Source: Candidatus Saccharimonadota bacterium
GTDB taxonomy: Bacteria > Patescibacteriota > Saccharimonadia > Saccharimonadales > Saccharimonadaceae
Direction: 5' to 3'
NCBI GenBank assembly: GCA_017537745.1
Contig: JAFYKF010000008.1
Coordinates: forward strand, 1-33,414
Length of the DNA stretch: 33,414 nucleotides
Positions 28,051 through 33,414 of the stretch are shown here, in pieces; the first letter of the stretch is position 1; each line of letters starts with the position of its first letter. The notes under the pieces were generated by a model, which saw nothing but the letters and a program-made list of their open reading frames with translations, did no database searches and was not told the DNA's origin. A program made the position numbers and the translations under genes.

Positions 28051-29484
28051 TTAGGAATTATTATTACTGTTGAGGCGATGGAGGAGCTTTTGGCGAGCGT
28101 GGTGGGTGAAGATCTTGCCAAGCCAGGATGATTTAGGCGTTTGATTTTTAGAAGTGAGGATTTCGACAATATCACCTTGTTCGAGTTTTTTGTTGAGATT
28201 GCTCATTTTGCCGTTGATTTTGACACCCACTACGTGGTCGCCGATTTCGGAATGGAGACGATAGGCAAAATCTAGTGGCAAGGCGCCATTTGGAAGGTCG
28301 ATAATATCGCCTTTGGGAGTGTAAACAAAAATCTTGTCTGCAAAAAGGTTGAGTTTGAGTTTTTTAAGGTCGACTTTTTTGCCTTCGCGAAGTTTGGCGG
28401 CAGTCATCTGAAGCTCAGTAATCCAAAGAAGATTAGTGGGGAGATGCTCAATCTTCCCTTTTTTGTAGTTCTCGGTGAGTTTTTGCTCGTTGTAATAAAA
28501 GCTGGCGGCAAGACCGCGTTCGGCGTATTCGTGCATTTCTTTAGTGCGGATTTGAAATTCAACCACGCGTTTATCTTTAGTGATAATGGTAGTGTGAAGC
28601 GACTGGTAACCATTTTGCTTTGGCATGGCGATGTAATCTTTGATGCGACCATTCATGGGGGTGTAGAGTGAGTGGATAACACCTAGAGCCAAATAACAAT
28701 CCGTGACGTCTTCTACGATGATGCGGAGAGCGATAAGGTCGTAGATTTCATTGATGTTTTGGTCGTGCTTGGCGAGTTTTTTGTGAAGTGAGTAAACTGA
28801 CTTCACGCGACCAGAGATTTCGCAAGAGATTTTTTCTTTTTTGAGAGCTTCAATAACTTCGGCTTCGATTTTCTTGAGGGATTTTTCGGCAGATTTGTTA
28901 TATTTTTCAATCATGTTTTTTAGTTCTTCAAAACGGCGGGGGTCAACATATTTAAAGGAGAGGTCGGCGAGCTCGACGCGGAGGCGCCCCATGTTGAGGC
29001 GGTCGGCAAGAGGAGCAAAAACTTCTAGAGTTTCTTTGGCGATTTTCTTCTGTTTGTCTGGCGGGAGAGCGGAGAGAGTGCGGATATTGTGGAGACGGTC
29101 GGCAAGTTTGATGATTAGGACGCGGATATCATCGCCGAGAGCAATCATGAGCCTCAGAAAATTGTCTTTGGTTTCTGGGAGGTAGGTGTCGATATCGCGC
29201 ATACCGTTACGAGCGGTGGAAAGTTTGGTAACGCCGTCAACGAGGAAGGCGACGGATTCGCCGAATTCTTTTTTGATATCACTCAGAGATAGTTTGGTAT
29301 CTTCAACGGTATCATGAAGAATTCCGGCGATAATGGTATCTTCGTCCATTCCCCATTCCTCGAGGATTTTTTTGACAGCCAATGGGTGGATGATATAGGG
29401 TTCGCCAGTTTTTCTAAATTGACCCTCGTGGGCCTTTTTGGCCATTGCGACGGCTTTTTCAACGCGATTCTCTGTGGTTGCCAT
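28051..29484 (-). CDS. rel: Rel family (p)ppGpp synthetase/hydrolase, C-terminally short
   Basis: The enzyme makes and degrades the alarmone (p)ppGpp. The HD hydrolase domain is intact (HPLAVKKILEEWG, ILHDTVEDT). The synthetase domain has YDLIALRIIVEDVTDCY and RIKDYIAMPKQNGYQSLHT; RxKD is the form found in two-way Rel enzymes. A TGS domain (IFVYTPKGDIIDLPNGALPLDFAYRLH) follows. The protein ends soon after TGS at 477 residues, while typical Rel has about 720 with helical, zinc-finger and ACT domains. The start is placed at ATG 29484 (MATTENRVEKAV); the longer upstream frame reads parB DNA out of frame. A TATAAT is 6 nt before this ATG and overlaps the parB stop, predicting a leaderless mRNA. 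Confidence 0.94.
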   Translation of the reverse strand: MATTENRVEKAVAMAKKAHEGQFRKTGEPYIIHPLAVKKILEEWGMDEDTIIAGILHDTVEDTKLSLSDIKKEFGESVAFLVDGVTKLSTARNGMRDIDTYLPETKDNFLRLMIALGDDIRVLIIKLADRLHNIRTLSALPPDKQKKIAKETLEVFAPLADRLNMGRLRVELADLSFKYVDPRRFEELKNMIEKYNKSAEKSLKKIEAEVIEALKKEKISCEISGRVKSVYSLHKKLAKHDQNINEIYDLIALRIIVEDVTDCYLALGVIHSLYTPMNGRIKDYIAMPKQNGYQSLHTTIITKDKRVVEFQIRTKEMHEYAERGLAASFYYNEQKLTENYKKGKIEHLPTNLLWITELQMTAAKLREGKKVDLKKLKLNLFADKIFVYTPKGDIIDLPNGALPLDFAYRLHSEIGDHVVGVKINGKMSNLNKKLEQGDIVEILTSKNQTPKSSWLGKIFTHHARQKLLHRLNSNNNS

Positions 29485-29490
29485 AGATAT

Positions 29491-29499
29491 ATTATAGCA
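29491..29499 (-). promoter_or_regulatory. extended -10 overlapping the parB stop, leaderless start of rel
   Basis: The minus strand reads TGCTATAAT; the TAA inside is the parB stop codon. The rel ATG follows after 6 nt, without a Shine-Dalgarno sequence. Confidence 0.6.
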
Positions 29500-30346
29500 A
29501 AGATTTGATGAGAGATTTGAGTTCTTCTTGAGATTTGCACTTAAAAGTAAGTGAGCGATTTTTGATGACCACGGATGGAACTTTGTACTTTTGAGAAAGG
29601 GCGTCTTCATCTTGATGGTAGGCGCGAGCCTTGATGAGCGAGGCGGAGGATTTTTTGCTGTTGTCTTGAAAATAGCGTTCGACTCTTCTCGAAGTCCAGC
29701 CTTCATTGATGATTTTGGGGAGGACTTTCTTGATTTCCTTTTCATTACGCGAGACAAGTGGGCGCATGACACCTTCGGTGAGTTTCTCTTTGACCATGAT
29801 TTTCTTGACGTCTTCGGGAAGGTTGAGGAGGCGGAGCGTGTTATTGATTGAAGTTTCGGATTTGCCGACTTTGGCGGCGATATCTTCGGGAGTGAGGTTG
29901 AATTGGTTTTTGAGCTTGGCATAGGCTGTGGCAAGCTCGATGGCATTCAAGTCTTCACGTTGGGCGTTTTCGATGATGGAAAGTTCGAGACGATTTTGGC
30001 TGTCTAGAGTGCGGATGATGGCTGGGATTTTGGTAAGGCCGGCAATTTTAGATGCACGCCAACGGCGTTCGCCGGCGACGATTTTGTATTTGCCATCTTC
30101 TCTAGTGACGACGATGGGCTGAAGTACGCCGTGTTCTTTAATGGATGCGGCGAGAGCCTCGATGGCGTCTTTATCGAACTCGCGACGAGGCTGTTCTTCG
30201 TCTGGGTAGATGTCGCTGAGTTTTAATTGTTTGAGCTCGGAGCTGGTTTTATCTTCTTTGGCGGTGAGGTCAAATTCTTCATCGACGAGGTCGGTTGGAA
30301 TAAGCGATTCAAAACCGCGGCCGAGGCCTTTTATTGCTGCTGTCAT
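29492..30346 (-). CDS. parB: chromosome partitioning protein ParB
   Basis: ParB loads on parS sites and forms a sliding CTP-dependent clamp. The 284-residue protein begins with the typical GLGRGFESLIP, then has the N-terminal CTPase domain (EQPRREFD, GVLQPIVV, GERRWRASKIAGL, ENAQREDLNAIE) and a helix-turn-helix region (TPEDIAAKVGKSETSINNTLRLL). The C-terminal dimerisation part is short. It overlaps parA by ATGA. No full parS consensus was seen in the window. Confidence 0.96.
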   Translation of the reverse strand: MTAAIKGLGRGFESLIPTDLVDEEFDLTAKEDKTSSELKQLKLSDIYPDEEQPRREFDKDAIEALAASIKEHGVLQPIVVTREDGKYKIVAGERRWRASKIAGLTKIPAIIRTLDSQNRLELSIIENAQREDLNAIELATAYAKLKNQFNLTPEDIAAKVGKSETSINNTLRLLNLPEDVKKIMVKEKLTEGVMRPLVSRNEKEIKKVLPKIINEGWTSRRVERYFQDNSKKSSASLIKARAYHQDEDALSQKYKVPSVVIKNRSLTFKCKSQEELKSLIKSLL

Positions 30347-31119
30347 TTAGTTCTTCCCTCCAATTCTTTAGTAAATTCTTTGTAGGCTTTGGCGCCTTTG
30401 CTAAACTTGTCGTATGCGCCGACCGGAACCCCATGAGATGGTGCTTCGGCGAGGCGGACGTTGCGCGGGATGGTGGTCTTGAAAGTTAGGTCCTTGAAAT
30501 ATTTTTGGATTTCTTTGAAAACCTGAGACGAGAGACTAGTGCGTTTGTCATACATGGTGGCGACAACACCGAGGAGCTTGAGATTTGGGTTGGCTTGCTT
30601 CATGACAAGCTTCATGGACTCTAGTAGCTGGGCGACACCTTCTAGGGCGTAAAATTCGGTTTGGACTGGCAAGAGGAGGTAGTCGCTAGCAATCATGCCG
30701 TTCACGGTAAGGAGCGAGAGAGACGGTGGGAGGTCGATTATGATGTAGTCATATTCTTCCCTAACGGTATTAATGACGTCGCGAAGGCGAGTGAATTTTT
30801 TGGTTTGGCTGGTGATTTCGACTTCGGCGTTGGCGAGCTCTGGAGTGGCGGGGGCAAGATCAAAACCTTTGTATTTGGTGGGGCGAATGACCTCTTTCAT
30901 ACTAGCGGTATTCATGATGGCCTCGGTCATGGTGAAGCCAAGGGCCTTAATGTCGTTTTTATCAATACCTAGACCAGAGGTGGCATTGCCTTGAGGGTCA
31001 AAATCAATGAGAAGAGTGCGCTTCTTATCTTTGGCGAGATAATAGCTAAGATTAACAGCAGTGGTAGTCTTGCCGACACCGCCCTTTTGGTTAGTAATAC
31101 ATATTACCTTCGCACTCAT
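30343..31119 (-). CDS. parA: chromosome partitioning ATPase ParA/Soj
   Basis: A deviant Walker A ATPase that works with ParB in chromosome segregation. The 258-residue protein has ITNQKGGVGKTTTAVNLSYYL at the start (split by family blocks), LLIDFDPQGNATSGLG, and IIIDLPPSLSLLTVNG. The short form without an N-terminal helix-turn-helix is the chromosomal type. ATG 31119 (MSAKVICIT) is preferred; two in-frame ATGs lie 3 and 7 codons upstream, one inside the promoter. TGGTATAAT is 9 nt before this ATG and there is no Shine-Dalgarno sequence. Confidence 0.96.
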   Translation of the reverse strand: MSAKVICITNQKGGVGKTTTAVNLSYYLAKDKKRTLLIDFDPQGNATSGLGIDKNDIKALGFTMTEAIMNTASMKEVIRPTKYKGFDLAPATPELANAEVEITSQTKKFTRLRDVINTVREEYDYIIIDLPPSLSLLTVNGMIASDYLLLPVQTEFYALEGVAQLLESMKLVMKQANPNLKLLGVVATMYDKRTSLSSQVFKEIQKYFKDLTFKTTIPRNVRLAEAPSHGVPVGAYDKFSKGAKAYKEFTKELEGRTK

Positions 31120-31128
31120 GATATACAT

Positions 31129-31137
31129 ATTATACCA
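31129..31137 (-). promoter_or_regulatory. parA promoter -10, near-leaderless
   Basis: TGGTATAAT on the minus strand (TATAAT 31129-31134), 9 nt before the parA ATG. Confidence 0.55.
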
Positions 31138-31210
31138 CAAAAAGCGGAAGCGTGAAGGGAGTTTAGCGATTGGTGGTTTTAAGATTCGGTGTGGTTATAT
31201 GACTGCGGTG

Positions 31211-33271
31211 TTAATTTAGCTGCCACTGAGCGTAGAGGTAGATTGTTTCACCTGGCTGTGCTAAATCATAGATTCGATCACCTGGTTGATACCATGTGCC
31301 ATAGCCGTTCGGGTCGGTGTTCCAGCCGATGAATGTGTAACCTGTTCGAGTGTAATAATTTGGGTAAATAGTATTATTATTTGTATGCGGTAGAACCCAT
31401 TGACTATTCATATATCCACTACCACCATTGGCGTTGTAATCGACGTAATATCCATTATATAAGTAGGCATCAAAAGTGCTGCCACTGATGGGGAAATCGG
31501 TTTCCCCACTAGCTAGATAATTGTAATATTGTTGAATTAAAGCTATTGCATTCTCCTCGCCATAGAAATCGTAAGGCCGTAAGACTCCATCACCGAGATC
31601 GTACACAAAATACCATCTTGCTTCAGAATAGTATTGATCGTACCCTGTTGGTATACTGTATTCGCCGTCTTTTCTAACTACTGGACAGGAGATATCTGGC
31701 GTCGAACCTTCTAGCTCTTCGCCATAATACGGGTAAAGTCGGGCATAAAAACCATAATCATAGTCTTCGATCGGTTCTTCATAGGCCGTCATCATGAATG
31801 TTAAGGTGCTACCTCCGAATGTAAACTCGCTTGTTCCGGCCACAGTTGGTATGTCGTCCCAGTTCTCTGGCTCAATATATTCTACACGGCCGTAGGATTC
31901 GTAGTACCCCTCCGCTATGCCAACATAGGCGGCAGTAAGAGCGTAGTCTACCACAACTTTAATCTGTTTGGCGCCCGGAATAGTGATGGTTTGATAGTTG
32001 CGGTAATTACCCCACTCGTCATAATCTTCATAATACATTTCGTATGGATGGGGTTCTATTTGGTTCCCCTCGTCATCAAGGTTTTCACTTTTTACAAAAT
32101 TGCAAACCGTGGTTTCGGTTGTTTCTATACCTTCTGGCTCCGTATTATAGAGCGGGTAGATCTTGGCGTAGACGCCGTAGTCATAATCCTCTACTGGTTC
32201 ATCCCATGATTCAAGGAATATAGTGATTGTGTCGCCATCGAATTCGTATGTCTCTGCACCAGCAGCATTATAACCTACATAGAGCTCTTCATATTCATCT
32301 GGCCAATAATCGCCGTTCCAATCGACGCTTCCCTTATACACGTAGATATAGTCTGAGCTATTGTCGCCGCTTAAGCCATATTTAATTTCTACCCTAATCC
32401 CATCGGCGCCAGGGATAGTAACTACTTGGTCTAAGCTTAATATTTCTCGGTCCGTATCATCGTCGTAGTATATCGGCGAGTATGGCCCGTTTTGAGTGCC
32501 GTCATCGTTGAGGTTAGAAGTTTTTGCAATAGTATGTGGCTGTTCGGTAGTGTAGACTTTGCGACACTTGCCACCCACATAAGCAATTTCGCAGGATTGG
32601 CCATAGGTGACGGTATTTACTTCCTTGGTGTCAGCCTCATCGAAATAGTGGCCGTTGCCATGATAATTAACGGTAATGTCGTCGCCAATTACGTTTGGTA
32701 CGGCAATGTAGTTAATAGTGACTCCAGTATAATGGCCATATTCTAGGTCTGGAGTAACATAGGCTCCATAATAAAGTGTAGTTTCGTCATTGGCTTCAGT
32801 GGCGCTTGAACCAGATACTTTAACTACCATAGCATCTTTCTCTGCAGTAGGGAGACCACGGAAGATAGTTTCTTCTTGGCTGGTTGGTTCTGTCAAGGCG
32901 ATGCCCCAAGTATTGTCTGTGAGAGCTTGAGAATAGGTGGTTTCTAACATATTAATGGCAAGATCATCACTGTCGTTAATAAGTTTAGTATCGTCACCGT
33001 CTACGTAGGCCATTAGAGTATAACCTTTATCGGTAGCAGTGGTTACTGTAACTTTGCTTTCACCTACCCCAAAGACTGCTTCATCTTCCATTTCGATATC
33101 AATGGAAGTAATGTTTTCTGTAGTAACGGTAAGTGTATCATCCCCCAAGGCTTCAACATTGTTGGTCATATGTTTGTTGTTAAACGCAAGAAAACCAAAG
33201 ACTGTGACAAAGATTAAGACAAATAGTCCAGCTAGTCTAGGTGCCAAATGGCGTTTGGTGCTAAGCTTCAT
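31211..33271 (-). CDS. large surface protein with C-terminal InlB-type B-repeat
   Basis: A 686-residue exported protein from ATG 33271 (MKLSTKRHLAPRL). A hydrophobic signal or anchor segment (RLAGLFVLIFVTVFGFLAF) lies at about 10-30. The mature part is acidic and rich in Tyr, Asp, Glu and Thr. Two repeated modules each contain TITIPGA-like or TIPGADGIRVEIKYGL, an ETYEF/TSEFTF strand and EPIEDYDYG or EPVEDYDYG (twice each), likely beta-sandwich repeats. The last 80 residues are a Listeria-Bacteroides (InlB B-) repeat with YNANGGSG, RTGYTFIGWNTDPNGYG and LYAQW. There is no C-terminal anchor, so it may be held by the N-terminal helix. The frame stays open upstream to the window edge, and a TTG at 33328 could be an earlier start. 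A role in host adhesion is inference. Confidence 0.8.
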   Translation of the reverse strand: MKLSTKRHLAPRLAGLFVLIFVTVFGFLAFNNKHMTNNVEALGDDTLTVTTENITSIDIEMEDEAVFGVGESKVTVTTATDKGYTLMAYVDGDDTKLINDSDDLAINMLETTYSQALTDNTWGIALTEPTSQEETIFRGLPTAEKDAMVVKVSGSSATEANDETTLYYGAYVTPDLEYGHYTGVTINYIAVPNVIGDDITVNYHGNGHYFDEADTKEVNTVTYGQSCEIAYVGGKCRKVYTTEQPHTIAKTSNLNDDGTQNGPYSPIYYDDDTDREILSLDQVVTIPGADGIRVEIKYGLSGDNSSDYIYVYKGSVDWNGDYWPDEYEELYVGYNAAGAETYEFDGDTITIFLESWDEPVEDYDYGVYAKIYPLYNTEPEGIETTETTVCNFVKSENLDDEGNQIEPHPYEMYYEDYDEWGNYRNYQTITIPGAKQIKVVVDYALTAAYVGIAEGYYESYGRVEYIEPENWDDIPTVAGTSEFTFGGSTLTFMMTAYEEPIEDYDYGFYARLYPYYGEELEGSTPDISCPVVRKDGEYSIPTGYDQYYSEARWYFVYDLGDGVLRPYDFYGEENAIALIQQYYNYLASGETDFPISGSTFDAYLYNGYYVDYNANGGSGYMNSQWVLPHTNNNTIYPNYYTRTGYTFIGWNTDPNGYGTWYQPGDRIYDLAQPGETIYLYAQWQLN

Positions 33272-33414
33272 TGAAGTATAGCTAGAAAAGCCATTGACTT
33301 GGCTTTGTTTTTTACGGCGCTTAATCAAAAGAATAGCAACTGCAACTATGGCAAGTAAGATCGCCAGGCTAGCAACTGTTATGATTAATGTGTTGGTGTT
33401 ACTAAGAGCATCAC
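33272..33414 (-). other. open frame with membrane-anchor-like segment at window edge
   Basis: Upstream of the surface protein the same frame continues without a stop to the end of the window and encodes a hydrophobic helix (TLIITVASLAILLAIVAVA) followed by KRRKK. This is what the C-terminal anchor of an upstream surface protein looks like. A small hairpin AGCCA/TGGCT followed by TTTTC (near 33285-33302) would suit a terminator. Either a stop was lost by an indel in the AAAAAA run after CGT, or the two proteins are fused. Confidence 0.4.

Noticed and set aside
29485-29946. N-terminal extension of rel
   Set aside because: It is parB DNA read in another frame and has no resemblance to Rel proteins.
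31235-31250. TGTTTCAC half of a parS site near parA
   Set aside because: Only about 10 of 16 positions match the parS consensus and it lies inside the surface protein coding sequence; the second half is absent.
1-33414. CRISPR array, insertion sequence or prophage
   Set aside because: No regularly spaced repeats, transposase, integrase or phage structural genes were seen.

Overview
The window looks like a Candidatus Saccharibacteria (TM7, Patescibacteria/CPR) chromosome segment, from an epibiont of the kind that lives on Actinobacteria. The evidence is the 16S rRNA 5' end, TGA used as a stop codon, short gene-dense operons, slimmed housekeeping proteins (ThrRS without a TGS domain, a Rel protein that ends after TGS), CPR-style membrane and surface proteins, and a DUF3152 protease otherwise typical of Actinobacteria. 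The assignment rests on protein and rRNA resemblance read by eye, not on a database search. Most genes are on the minus strand.

Layout. 1-2089: 5' end of a 16S rRNA gene (minus) with its sigma-70 promoter, then a stalked surface protein. 2090-6786: gyrA and gyrB with the gyrB promoter. 6849-10206: a small operon for a type IV secretion/conjugation-like ATPase, split by a frameshift, with an acidic partner and a small membrane protein. 10207-11792: an RNA-rich region without clear protein genes. It holds a chain of hairpins behind its own promoter, a cloverleaf-like palindrome, tmRNA (ssrA), and a short promoter-terminator transcript. 11793-14727 (plus): comM, then infC-rpmI-rplT-rpmB. 14838-18301 (minus): RNase P RNA, rimK, a RimB-type retropepsin, a Nudix/RNase H fusion behind a leader that can hide its ribosome binding site, and a site-2 protease. 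18301-22069 (minus): an MBL-like fragment, a winged-helix regulator, miaA and thrS. 22260-22929 (plus): a glutamate-racemase-like protein. 22954-27914 (minus): tRNA-Val and an envelope cluster (single-pass protein, DUF3152 protease, DUF362 protein, GT2 glycosyltransferase, small membrane protein, HdeD-like protein). 27969-28044 (plus): tRNA-Thr. 28051-31119 (minus): rel, parB, parA. 31211-33414 (minus): a large surface protein with an InlB-type B-repeat, reaching the window edge.

The window brings together translation and its quality control (16S, tmRNA, L35, L20, L28, IF3, ThrRS, RNase P, MiaA, S6 glutamylation), replication and segregation (gyrase, ParAB), stringent response (Rel), DNA uptake or secretion (ComM, T4SS-like ATPase) and the cell envelope. 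Two transcription styles coexist. Some genes have a leader and a clear Shine-Dalgarno sequence. Others have a -10 hexamer only 6-9 nt before the start codon, often overlapping the previous gene's stop, which predicts leaderless mRNAs.

Most unusual: the structured RNA locus at 10230-10641; the 118-nt transcript upstream of tmRNA; a tmRNA with a non-canonical T-loop; palindromic elements inside the coding regions of gyrA and miaA that share a core read in the same frame; and the SD-sequestering leader of the Nudix/RNase H gene.
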